Origin: RGIG3040 sp964410675
GTDB lineage: Bacteria; Bacillota; Clostridia; Lachnospirales; Lachnospiraceae
Reading direction: 5' to 3'
Assembly: GCA_964410675.1 (NCBI GenBank)
Contig: CAYPIB010000024.1
Location: 1 to 28,179, forward strand
DNA: 28,179 nucleotides
Shown here in pieces: positions 16,483-24,439 of the stretch (position 1 is its first letter; every line of letters starts with the position of its first letter). Below the pieces are notes generated by a model. The model saw nothing but the letters and a program-made list of their open reading frames with translations. It made no database searches and was not told where the DNA came from. The translations under genes and the position numbers were made by a program.

Positions 16483-17412
16483 TTACTCCCAAGTACCTTT
16501 ACATTTCACACCAGAAGCCTTTGCTAACAACTCCAGTCTTTCTATTTCTTCCCCTGATAACCTAATATCTTTTCCCTGTATAAGTGAAGCAACGTGAGAT
16601 TCTTTTGTTAATCCTATAATCGGCACTATTCCCTTTGATTTTGCCCAAATAATCGGTATCTGCGCTGACTCAATTTTATATTTTAAAGCTAATTCCTTTA
16701 TATAATCAATTAATGGTTGAATTTTCTTAAATTTTCCTTTACCAAACATAAATCCTCTTAAGGAAAAAAAAGGAAAATGATTTTTACTATTATAATGACC
16801 CGACAGCGCTCCCTGTTCCAAAATCATATATCCCCAAAACTGAATTTTTTCTCTCTGACAATATGCAAGCACTTCTTTTTGCCTTTCCATAGATAATAAA
16901 CTGTAATGATTTTGGACCGCATATAGCTTTAAGTCAAACCGGCTTAATACTTCTTGTGCCTGTTTTATTTGTGCAATGGCTGCATTACTAATGCCAATAT
17001 ATTTTATTTTCCCTTCCTTTACACATCTGGCCATCTCTGACATGTTTTCTTCGATATTAGTCGGCGTATGCAGCCAATATAAATTAATATGAGGTACTAA
17101 AAGCCTTTTAAGGCTCCCATCAAGTGCTTTCGAAACCTCTCCCTGCTCATGCTTTTTCTTCGGAAAATGCTTCGTAGACAAAAAAACACTTTTTCCAGCG
17201 ATGCAATCCTTCAAAACTTGCTCCGCCGTTCCCATTCCATATACTTCTGCAGTATCCCACATCGTATAACCCGCCTTGTATGCTTTCTCAAAAGTATTTT
17301 CAAGCTGTGAAACCGGATAGCTTTTGCCAAATACCATTTTAGAACCATTGGCACCCGAGCCCCATGCCCAAGTACCTATACATACATCTGCATCACTGTT
17401 CTTAATCTCCAT
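16483..17412 (-). CDS. Aldo/keto reductase
   Basis: 309-residue NAD(P)H-dependent TIM-barrel oxidoreductase. The catalytic tetrad is visible: Asp and Tyr in MWDTAEVYGMG, Lys in FLSTKHFP, His in LYWLHTP. Later family segments include YIGISNAAIAQIK and VQNHYSLL, and the cofactor end IPIIWAKSKGIVPIIGLTK. No iron-sulfur extension is present, unlike the aldo/keto reductase at 18464-19603. Its start (ATG, AAGGAG upstream) overlaps the DUF1893 gene by 11 bp. The physiological substrate is unknown. Confidence 0.9.
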   Translation of the reverse strand: MEIKNSDADVCIGTWAWGSGANGSKMVFGKSYPVSQLENTFEKAYKAGYTMWDTAEVYGMGTAEQVLKDCIAGKSVFLSTKHFPKKKHEQGEVSKALDGSLKRLLVPHINLYWLHTPTNIEENMSEMARCVKEGKIKYIGISNAAIAQIKQAQEVLSRFDLKLYAVQNHYSLLSMERQKEVLAYCQREKIQFWGYMILEQGALSGHYNSKNHFPFFSLRGFMFGKGKFKKIQPLIDYIKELALKYKIESAQIPIIWAKSKGIVPIIGLTKESHVASLIQGKDIRLSGEEIERLELLAKASGVKCKGTWE

Positions 17413-17845
17413 CTTGTTCTACTCCTTGCTGCAGTTGAGCAATCTTACGTTTGACTGCCTCTATTGCTTGCTTTGCTTCTATGATTCCATCAACGGTTTC
17501 TTCCATCGGACATCTTCCCGTTCCCAAACGATTGATGATTTCTTTCACTAACAATTTACACTGTACCTCAATACCATTCGCCTCAAGTATATGCATAGCA
17601 CCTTCACTCATCACAGGTGCATAAACGGCATCGACACCAAGTAAAACATAGATAAACGCTGCTGCCTTACCAACAACTTTATCTGCAGCACTAAAGCCTT
17701 GCACATTGATTCCTCTGTCGTACCATTCAAGCAGAGGTTTTACACCACGCTCCGTACTTGTATAGACCAGTTCGTCCTTACACAAAACACAGGTATATTC
17801 CCCTTCCGCCAACAACTTAATTGCTTTCATACTATTATTTTTCAT
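17402..17845 (-). CDS. DUF1893 domain protein
   Basis: 147 residues. The first 110 resemble DUF1893 proteins, a family with a deaminase-like fold and no established activity: LAEGEYTCVLCKDELVYTS, then the block RGVKPLLEWYDRG and ADKVVGKAAAFIYVLLGVDAVYAP. The C-terminal 30 residues (EAKQAIEAVKRKIAQLQQG) look like an added helix. It overlaps the ECF S-component gene and the aldo/keto reductase gene by 11 bp each, which implies coupled translation. The neighbourhood suggests handling of an imported small molecule, but nothing here identifies it. Confidence 0.75.
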   Translation of the reverse strand: MKNNSMKAIKLLAEGEYTCVLCKDELVYTSTERGVKPLLEWYDRGINVQGFSAADKVVGKAAAFIYVLLGVDAVYAPVMSEGAMHILEANGIEVQCKLLVKEIINRLGTGRCPMEETVDGIIEAKQAIEAVKRKIAQLQQGVEQDGD

Positions 17846-18401
17846 ATTTTTTTAAATTCTCCACACGGTAAACAATGAGCGGTAAAAATGTCCACTGGAG
17901 TGCAAGACCAAACATACCGGTAACAATGCTCATCCAGATAGATGCAACTGCGATACTCTCATTTCCTAATGCGTAAACTGCAAGTAAAACTGCCGCCGCA
18001 CGAACAACGCGTCCGCTAATCTGTACAATAAAAACCTTGCCAATTGTTGGTATCTTTTTATGACGGAGCAATCCGGCAGCTAAACCATAAGCACAAAGTT
18101 CTATCATAATAAACGGCAGCATGACGGTACCGGGCATTCCCGATAAAGCAAAACTCATAAGCGGACCAAGCAGACCTGAAATTGCTCCTGCATATGGACC
18201 GGCTAGCAGGCCAACCAAAATAATTGGCAGGTGCATAGGCAGAAAGGTTTCTCCGAGCTTCGTTCCCAGTCCGGAAATTGCACCAAGAGCATGAAAAATC
18301 TGGGGAACAACGACAGCCCCCACGATAGCGGTGATGGTTGCCAAGGCCTGTACTTTTACCGACAGACGAGGTTTTTCCATTACTTTTGTAATTGATGACA
18401 T
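17835..18401 (-). CDS. ECF transporter S component
   Basis: 188 residues with about five to six hydrophobic segments, the size and look of the substrate-binding S component of energy-coupling-factor vitamin/metabolite importers. The block GETFLPMHLPIILVGLLAGP followed by YAGAISGLLGPLMSFALSGMP is typical of the family. No T or A components are nearby, as usual for group II ECF systems sharing one energising module. The vitamin or precursor carried is not deducible. ATG at 18401 has AAAGGAG upstream; it lies 62 bp after the iron-sulfur aldo/keto reductase. Confidence 0.82.
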   Translation of the reverse strand: MSSITKVMEKPRLSVKVQALATITAIVGAVVVPQIFHALGAISGLGTKLGETFLPMHLPIILVGLLAGPYAGAISGLLGPLMSFALSGMPGTVMLPFIMIELCAYGLAAGLLRHKKIPTIGKVFIVQISGRVVRAAAVLLAVYALGNESIAVASIWMSIVTGMFGLALQWTFLPLIVYRVENLKKYEK

Positions 18402-18463
18402 AACAAATCTCCTTTATATTTTTTGTAATCGGGCAAATGCTAAACTCATTTTTGGGGGCGGTT

Positions 18464-19603
18464 TTATGCCTCCACACCGGATAACTTATTTGTAAAATCC
18501 GTCATTACCCCTGAAATCTTAATCTGCTGCGGACACACTGCTTCACAGCTTTTACATCCTATACATGCACTGGGCTGTTTCTCCTTAGGCGTTGCCATGA
18601 ATGCCATTGGTGCAATAAACCCGCCGCCGGTAAAAATATGTTCATTATACAGCTCTAAAAGCGATGGAATTTCTAAGCCTTTTGGACAATGACTTACACA
18701 ATACTTGCAAGATGTACAAGGCAACGTCCCATTCAGCATTCCATCTGCAACAGAAAGCAATACTTCATTTTCTTTTTTACTTAGGGGTTTATCATGCTCA
18801 AAGGTATTGATGTTTTCACGCACCTGTTCAAAATTTGACATACCGGAGAGAATCATTGTCACTTCCGGTATCCCCTGCAAAAAACGAAATGCCCATGCCG
18901 GCACTTTTTCTTCAGGGCGCAAAGCAGTCAGCTTACTTTCTGCTTCCTCCGTTAGTTGTGCCAGACGTCCGCCTCTCAGCGGCTCCATCACCCATATTGG
19001 AATCTGGTATTCATTCAGTAATGCAACTTTTGTTTTTGCATCCTGAAGTGACCAGTCTAAATAGTTCAGCTGAATCTGACAAAACTCCATCTGCTCACCA
19101 TATGCTTCCAAAAAGCGTTTCATTATATCATAAGTACCATGCGCCGAGAATCCCAGATGTCTGATGCGTCCGTTTCCTTTCTGTTCCATCAAATATTCAA
19201 AAATACCATACTTTTTATCAAGATAGGCATCTATATTCATCTCGCATACATTATGAAACAAATAAAAATCAAAATATTCAACCCCGCATTTCTCAAGCTG
19301 TTTTTCAAAAATTTCTTCCACTTTATCCATATTTTGCAGGTCATATCCCGGAAACTTTGACGCAAGATAAAAGCTTTTGCGTGGATATTTATTTAATACC
19401 TTTCCCATAACTATTTCTGAATTGCCATTATGATATCCCCAAGCCGTATCATAATAATTAATCCCCTGCTCCATCGCAAAATCCATCATCTCCTGTGTGG
19501 CCGCCTCATCAATTTTGGCATCATCACCATCTATTACAGGCAGCCGCATGGCTCCCATTCCTAATGCTGAAAGTTCTAATTCCTGAAATTTTTTATAAAT
19601 CAT
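18464..19603 (-). CDS. Aldo/keto reductase with C-terminal 4Fe-4S ferredoxin domain
   Basis: 379 residues. An aldo/keto reductase barrel carries MGAMRLP at the N terminus, YYDTAWGYHNG (Asp and Tyr), YLASKFPGY (Lys) and YLFHNV (His). A ferredoxin-like tail supplies two clusters: CTSCKYCVSHCPKG and CIGCKSCEAVCPQQ. This architecture is common in anaerobes and links pyridine-nucleotide and ferredoxin electrons. The ATG at 19603 was chosen for its GGAGG; the frame is open six codons further upstream without a good site. It leads the gene run that includes the ECF S component and DUF1893 protein. Confidence 0.92.
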   Translation of the reverse strand: MIYKKFQELELSALGMGAMRLPVIDGDDAKIDEAATQEMMDFAMEQGINYYDTAWGYHNGNSEIVMGKVLNKYPRKSFYLASKFPGYDLQNMDKVEEIFEKQLEKCGVEYFDFYLFHNVCEMNIDAYLDKKYGIFEYLMEQKGNGRIRHLGFSAHGTYDIMKRFLEAYGEQMEFCQIQLNYLDWSLQDAKTKVALLNEYQIPIWVMEPLRGGRLAQLTEEAESKLTALRPEEKVPAWAFRFLQGIPEVTMILSGMSNFEQVRENINTFEHDKPLSKKENEVLLSVADGMLNGTLPCTSCKYCVSHCPKGLEIPSLLELYNEHIFTGGGFIAPMAFMATPKEKQPSACIGCKSCEAVCPQQIKISGVMTDFTNKLSGVEA

Positions 19604-19628
19604 CGCAAATCCTCCTACCATTTGATTT

Positions 19629-19658
19629 ATTATATCTTAATATTATAAGGAGTTACAA
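19629..19658 (-). promoter_or_regulatory. Promoter for the aldo/keto reductase-ECF operon
   Basis: Minus strand -35 TTGTAA (19658-19653), 18-bp spacer, -10 TATAAT (19634-19629), about 26 bases before the start codon. A second TATAAT within the spacer region has no good -35. Confidence 0.5.
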
Positions 19659-19687
19659 GTTTATTATTGACTTGAATCATTATTATT

Positions 19688-20176
19688 TTAATATTGGTGC
19701 AAAGTACCTTCTTTATTCGTAACATATATATAGGCATCCTCTAATGATGCAGTTACCGGAACACAATCAAGATCCGGTTTTGTCTCTGCCAGCAATTTAA
19801 CCTGCAGGCCGCCATCCACGTACTGTTTGGATGTAACATGATACTTTTTCTCCAGTTCCCTTACTTCCTGCTCATCGGCAGCTTTGCAAATCCAAATATG
19901 CCCTTTCGCCTCATCAACCAAATCACGCATGGACCCCGTATAAAGGAAATGTCCCTTTTTCATAACTGCAAGCCGGTTACACGTAGCTGCTAAATCCTCT
20001 ACTACATGAGTGGAAAATAAAATCGTACGGTTTTCGGAAAAATCCACGAGCAAATTACGGATGCGAATACGTTCCTCCGGATCTAATCCGGTCGTCGGCT
20101 CATCGACAATGAGAAAATCCGGTTCATTTAAAAGTGCCTGAACGAGGCCGACACGCCGCTTCATCCCACCGGATTT
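19688..20176 (-). pseudogene. C-terminal fragment of an ABC transporter ATPase
   Basis: About 160 residues beginning at the ABC signature (SGGMKRRVGLVQALL), followed by Walker B FLIVDEPTTGLD and the switch histidine STHVVED, then a normal ATPase tail (LEDAYIYVT). The first part of the protein, with Walker A and Q-loop, is missing, so it cannot bind ATP normally. Upstream it is joined, in a different frame, to the middle of a response regulator gene around 20171-20181. No permease gene follows. I read it as the remnant of an exporter after a deletion, or an assembly misjoin. Confidence 0.8.
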
Positions 20177-20345
20177 GCGGCATATTGATATCCAACAAAA
20201 TAATATCGGGTTTCGCATCAATCTTCTTCAATGCCTCAGCACCATGTTCCGCTGTTATTACTAAATACTTTTTTATTTCAAAATAACTTTTAAGCATGTT
20301 TAGAAGCCCTATGTCATCGTCTACTATTAAAATCTTGTATTGCAT
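20171..20345 (-). pseudogene. Truncated response regulator receiver domain
   Basis: Starts correctly at ATG 20345 with GAGGTG upstream and reads MQYKILIVDDDIGLLNMLKS, giving acidic pocket residues D9-D10 and the phospho-acceptor D52 in IILLDINMP. Family sequence stops right after that strand (residue 56). The frame then runs into the ABC ATPase fragment in the wrong register and ends at 20124. The output DNA-binding domain and any partner kinase are absent. Probably once the first gene of a regulator-kinase-ABC transporter locus. Confidence 0.8.
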
Positions 20346-20414
20346 TGCTATCACCTCGTTATGATTATAGCCTAAAAAAGCAATAAAAAAATAATGGGAT
20401 TTTTTGAAATAGAA

Positions 20415-20448
20415 AAACTCTCGGAGGGTTGAGGCTCGGAGAGTTGAG
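20415..20448 (-). terminator. Terminator-like hairpin containing a 15-bp tandem repeat
   Basis: On the minus strand AACTCTCCGAG and CTCCGAGAGTT pair with one mismatch around an 8-base loop, followed by TTTTCTATTT. The same stretch also contains two direct copies of CTCGGAGGGTTGAG (20420-20433, and 20435-20448 with one change) at a 15-bp period. It lies before the truncated response regulator and would end transcription from the island. Confidence 0.55.
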
Positions 20449-20548
20449 TAGTAATATTTTTTATGTAAAAGTGGTATAGTGATGTTAGCTTTATACAACG
20501 CTCAAGGAAAGCTTCCAAACTCAGATATAGCTTAATACACCAAACATC

Positions 20549-20737
20549 TTATTGTATTAATGCAATCGAAAAGCGAGAATTATCCATGCAAATAGTCGCA
20601 TTACTCTTTGATTTTAATGCATTCCTGTAATGTGATAATACATCTGACAATCCTTTCGCAAATAATTCGTCCTCTTCATATTGCATTATATATTCATAAA
20701 CAGACAATAAAGAGCTGGAATTATAATTCTTCTCCAA
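20549..20737 (-). CDS. Unrecognised short reading frame (62 codons from TTG)
   Basis: The sequence looks protein-like (YEYIMQYEEDELFAKGLSDV, then LSHYRNALKSKSN) and the frame is open from about 20811, directly after the ATPase-Schlafen gene, but has no ATG and no ribosome site. It may be the 3' end of a lost gene or a frameshifted continuation. I recognise no family. Confidence 0.25.
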   Translation of the reverse strand: MEKNYNSSSLLSVYEYIMQYEEDELFAKGLSDVLSHYRNALKSKSNATICMDNSRFSIALIQ

Positions 20738-20798
20738 CTTATCAAAGTTAAAAAATACGGAGCAAATGATTCTAATAGTAAAAGCTCTAAACTTATAT

Positions 20799-22106
20799 TT
20801 AGCGATTTAATCGTATTTGCAATTCTTGTTGCAATTCAAAAGAATTGAGTTTTCTCTTTCCACCATCTGTCTTAATGTATATTTCATTTTTTGAAGTTGA
20901 AAAAAGTATATCTGAATCAGAAGACTCAACTGATATTTCAACAATAAATAAATCTTTCAAAATTACATTTTTATAAATAATACTTTCAAAAAATATTTGA
21001 ATCCCTTCAGTACTAACATATGGCTTCATTTGACATACTCTTTCAGAAATCTTTCTATCAATTACATCTCTATCCTTTTTGCTAAGTTGTACCCCCTTTA
21101 CAATCCCTTCATCAGATATTCCCCATCTAATACTTCCAATTCCTACCACCCTACTATTAAGAAATGCATTAATATATATTTCTGCATTGTCTATAATTGA
21201 ATTACATGGATTATTTCCCTTAATTTCTTTAAACTCTACATTTCTATTTTCTACTTCATCAATTTCTTTATTTAATTCATATTTAATAATGGGTTTATAA
21301 TTTAAATTTGGCTTCTCATCTTCTGAGTGAATAGGAAAAAATTTAATGTCATTATTAAATATTTTTTTATAACTAAAACTAGGACCTTTATTCTTAGGTG
21401 AGTATTCATGATTGGCTTCTAAAATAATTTTATTATAATCAATATTTACATCCTGCCTCGAATTTGCAGTCAATATAAATTGAATATTCTTCATTTTATC
21501 CATAATCCTCAAAAGTTGTTCTGAAATATGTAAATCTAGAATACCAAAAGGAGCATCCATCATAAAAACACTTTCATGAGGAACATGGTATAATAAATTA
21601 AGTATCCAATAATATGCTTGTATACCCCCTGACATAAAATTATAAAAGTTACTTTTTCTTATAACATAAGAATCTGAGTATTCATCGTCTATATTTAATT
21701 TCTTTAATAACTTGATAGCATTATCAATTTGATTACTATCAAGTTTATATTTATTACCTATAAACTCGCCACTAAATAAATAAACCTTATCACGCCTAAT
21801 TGATAGTAATTTCTTCATTTCTTCAAACGAATCAAGTATTAATTCAGAACGACCATTTCTATAACACTTCTTCAGTAATATTGTTTTACTATCTTCTACA
21901 ATTTTTAAATCTATTTGTGCTTTACTTGCCTCACATTTATAATTCAATATTTCTTTATCTTGCAAAATTGAATATAATATAGCCAATGTAGTAGTTTTTC
22001 CACAACCATTTTTACCCTGTAATATATTAATCTTGTCACTTTTAAATCGTATATTCAAATTTTGAATGTAACCTAATTCTGAAACATTAACACTTTCTAT
22101 AAACAT
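20799..22106 (-). CDS. SMC/RecF-like ATPase fused to a Schlafen-type AlbA_2 domain
   Basis: 435 residues. The N-terminal part is an ABC-class ATPase head of the SMC/RecF type: Walker A GKNGCGKTT (31-39), a signature-like MSGGIQAYYWILNLL (158-172) and Walker B FMMDAPFG (181-188). In Walker B the usual catalytic Glu after D184 is Ala (A185), so hydrolysis may be slow or lost. A coiled coil is absent or short. From residue 287 the protein reads NRNVEFKEIKGNNP, AEIYINAFLNS and IRWGISDEGIVKGVQLSKKD, the core of the AlbA_2 domain found in Schlafen proteins, which includes tRNA- and rRNA-cleaving members. It has its own promoter, 464 bp after the receiver-domain gene. A nucleic-acid-acting effector is a reasonable guess. 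Confidence 0.8.
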   Translation of the reverse strand: MFIESVNVSELGYIQNLNIRFKSDKINILQGKNGCGKTTTLAILYSILQDKEILNYKCEASKAQIDLKIVEDSKTILLKKCYRNGRSELILDSFEEMKKLLSIRRDKVYLFSGEFIGNKYKLDSNQIDNAIKLLKKLNIDDEYSDSYVIRKSNFYNFMSGGIQAYYWILNLLYHVPHESVFMMDAPFGILDLHISEQLLRIMDKMKNIQFILTANSRQDVNIDYNKIILEANHEYSPKNKGPSFSYKKIFNNDIKFFPIHSEDEKPNLNYKPIIKYELNKEIDEVENRNVEFKEIKGNNPCNSIIDNAEIYINAFLNSRVVGIGSIRWGISDEGIVKGVQLSKKDRDVIDRKISERVCQMKPYVSTEGIQIFFESIIYKNVILKDLFIVEISVESSDSDILFSTSKNEIYIKTDGGKRKLNSFELQQELQIRLNR

Positions 22107-22570
22107 AGATCCCCCCGATTTTCAAATAATAACTGTAAGGTTAAAAAAGTATCTTTATCCTATCAATTTTTTGTCAATTCCAATAATATTAATTAATTCT
22201 AATATTTTCATAAGACCTCCCAAATAAATTTGTTCTACACTTAACAGGTATACACAAGACTGCCTATTTGTTGAGTTATTAAACTTGTGATAAAACGTTC
22301 ATTTTCCTTCCCCCACCACGATAGCAATCTCCTCAAGTCCTCGAAACCTTTTGATTTACTGATCTCTCCTCGTAAGCAACACGACTGTTAACATATCTCT
22401 AGTGATACGTCAAAATAAGAATAATCTCACTTCTAACTTCTGTATGCCTTGAGCATAACCTTTAGATACACATCCCACTTTTAATATATTTGAGAAATAA
22501 ATTGTGTATTTAAATAGGCATTTATTGGTCCAATCATGATTGATATTGAGCGTTTTCTGCTTTATAAATA
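22107..22570 (-). other. 464-bp intergenic stretch with promoter, short open frames and a hairpin
   Basis: No convincing gene. Next to the ATPase-Schlafen gene lies its promoter. An 18-codon frame (22211 down to 22155, MKILELINIIGIDKKLIG) has a fine GGGAGG ribosome site but overlaps the promoter. A 48-codon stretch without a start (22387 down to 22241) looks less AT-rich than its surroundings and reads GFEDLRRLLSWWGKENERF; it could be a gene relic or an RNA. At the far end is an inverted repeat by the receiver-gene stop. Confidence 0.5.
22148..22177 (-). promoter_or_regulatory. Promoter of the ATPase-Schlafen gene
   Basis: Minus strand consensus -35 TTGACA (22177-22172), 18-bp spacer and -10 GATACT (22153-22148), about 40 bases before the ATG at 22106. 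A GGGGGGAT stretch serves as ribosome site. It implies that this gene can be expressed apart from the upstream pair. Confidence 0.6.
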
Positions 22571-22581
22571 TCAATCATTGG
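22530..22581 (-). terminator. Inverted repeat at the end of the receiver-domain gene
   Basis: AATATCAATCATTGG (22567-22581) pairs with CCAATCATGATTGATATT (22530-22547), the latter with three extra bases. The right arm covers the stop codon of the 622-residue gene. There is no clear U tract, so terminator function is uncertain; it could protect the 3' end of the message. Confidence 0.45.
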
Positions 22582-24439
22582 ATTCGACCTTTTCATTGAA
22601 TATTAGTTGATGTAGTGAAACATCAGATTTTATAAATAATTCTTCAACTCCTGATTTTGAATAAAACGATATAAATTCACCTACTATTTGTCGTAAATAA
22701 TCATGAATTAAACGATACGGACGATAGTATGACTGAAAATTTACTTTATTTATCTTAGACATATCCATTGATAAGACATTATGATATTGCCAAATTATAT
22801 GAACTTGTTTTTTATCATTAATTCTGGGTAATATTGTAAAATGTTCATTATCTCTTAAAGGATTTTTAGGGTAATCATTAATGATTTTTCCTTTTAAGAA
22901 GAGTATTTTCCCATCTACCTTTTTGGGTCTTAGCATATGGCATGATGGTAGAATACACAAATAAGCCATACAATTTTCGTCAAAATCTGCTTTCTCGAAT
23001 ATAATATCTCCAGATTTTAACTTGTTTTGTAATAAAGCAAGTTTTGCAGTTCCATTATTATCACATAAAAGCGACATAGTATCACCATGATCCTCATAAA
23101 CACCATTGAATATCTCATACAAATATTTTTCTCCATTATCATATGATACTGTTTTTAAAGAAGTGATCAAACTATCTATTTCATATTCTTGTTCTGGATC
23201 TAATAATGTTATCAGACATGAGGGTAAAATCTTTTTTATCTTTTCTTCAAACTGATGCCTATACATGCTACTAAGTTCCTTTATTAATGCAGTATGTTGT
23301 ATATCATCACCACCTCTATATTCTTGTATGATTTTATTTGCCATTTGATCCGCACAACACTTAGCCAAAAACCTTCCGGCATTCTCTACCCCTTTATATA
23401 AAGTATCAGGATTCTTAATGACCTTCTGTACAATCGTTCGATAATTGACTATAGAAATATTTCTAACTGCTTCTTTTAGTCTTTTATTACATTCCAATTT
23501 AGCAAAAATTATATCAATAGTTCTATTTACTCTATCTTTAAACACATCTTCTGATTCTAATAGTTCTCGCAACGCTTCAATTTGCTTATTATAAATACTT
23601 TTTAATACAGATTCATTTAAATCAATATCTGATTTTATATTATTGATGACCATATCACTTATAGTATGATACATATCTTCCATTGGAAGTCCATCTGAAT
23701 TTGTTTGCAACAATAAAAGTTTATCAAAAGGTTGTGCAAATTTATTTAAATAGTATGGTACTTTCTTTTCCAATCCTGATATCATATCAATAAAGGCAAT
23801 GGGAAAATATCCAACTTCTTTAATAAATATATCCATTAACGCTCCAATAATCATATTAAAATCAAATTTATCTTTCTCACAAATCATATATATAGTTGAA
23901 TTTGCACGAACATACTCATAATTTTTACTATCAAATTCACCAGGTGTCAATCCCTGTTCTTTAACTCCCTCAATATTTTCAATAAACTCAGATTTAGCTT
24001 CTAATAACATTGACGTATATATTACACAAAACCTTAATTGTCCAGAAAATTTCGACTGATTTAATAGTTTTATTGCCGTTATTTTTTCCGATAGATTCCA
24101 ATCTAATATAAGTAATCTTGCATTCTTCATATGTAACGATAACTGACTATTATCCGTATATGAAGTATATTTTATAGGTGTTAATAGTATTTCTGGATAA
24201 TTTTTCTGTACAAATTCACAGAACTTCTCCAAATCGCTTGTCTTTTCAATTTCATTATTGTATTTCTGGTTAGATATCTTGTCACTATTTCCATATCGAC
24301 GATTACTTCTTGATGGTATTATCAATTCTTCCTTTTTCGTTAAATTCCATGAAACATTAAAGACATCGTCAATATATACTATATGGCTTAAATATCTTTT
24401 TAAAATTTTTGATAAGTCATAGTTTCCTACCTCACTCAT
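22571..24439 (-). CDS. Large protein with an N-terminal response-receiver-like domain
   Basis: 622 residues. Residues 18-195 match a receiver fold with insertions: D24-D25 in VYIDDVF (acidic pocket), D113 in LLILDWNL (phospho-acceptor position), T142/S143 in CVIYTS and K189 in ICEKDK. No DNA-binding output domain is seen. The middle (about 200-420) is helical. The end (about 470-600) is beta-rich, with GDIIFEKADF, YLCILPSCHM and a final YRLIHDYLRQIVGEFISFYS helix; a small SH3-like barrel is possible but uncertain. It starts with GGAGG inside the end of the MORC/histidine-kinase gene (4-bp overlap), so the two proteins are made together. It is likely the phosphorylation partner of that kinase. 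Confidence 0.7.
   Translation of the reverse strand: MSEVGNYDLSKILKRYLSHIVYIDDVFNVSWNLTKKEELIIPSRSNRRYGNSDKISNQKYNNEIEKTSDLEKFCEFVQKNYPEILLTPIKYTSYTDNSQLSLHMKNARLLILDWNLSEKITAIKLLNQSKFSGQLRFCVIYTSMLLEAKSEFIENIEGVKEQGLTPGEFDSKNYEYVRANSTIYMICEKDKFDFNMIIGALMDIFIKEVGYFPIAFIDMISGLEKKVPYYLNKFAQPFDKLLLLQTNSDGLPMEDMYHTISDMVINNIKSDIDLNESVLKSIYNKQIEALRELLESEDVFKDRVNRTIDIIFAKLECNKRLKEAVRNISIVNYRTIVQKVIKNPDTLYKGVENAGRFLAKCCADQMANKIIQEYRGGDDIQHTALIKELSSMYRHQFEEKIKKILPSCLITLLDPEQEYEIDSLITSLKTVSYDNGEKYLYEIFNGVYEDHGDTMSLLCDNNGTAKLALLQNKLKSGDIIFEKADFDENCMAYLCILPSCHMLRPKKVDGKILFLKGKIINDYPKNPLRDNEHFTILPRINDKKQVHIIWQYHNVLSMDMSKINKVNFQSYYRPYRLIHDYLRQIVGEFISFYSKSGVEELFIKSDVSLHQLIFNEKVESND

Noticed and set aside
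20415..20448. CRISPR-like repeat
   Set aside because: Only two copies at a 15-bp period with a single-base spacing; no spacers or cas genes.
19688..20498. A natural receiver-ABC fusion protein
   Set aside because: The two family segments lie in different frames and each lacks essential parts, so no single protein is encoded.
22155..22211. 18-codon frame with GGGAGG as a real leader peptide
   Set aside because: It overlaps the -35 and -10 of the following gene and has no regulatory codon run or paired hairpins, so I kept it only as an observation.
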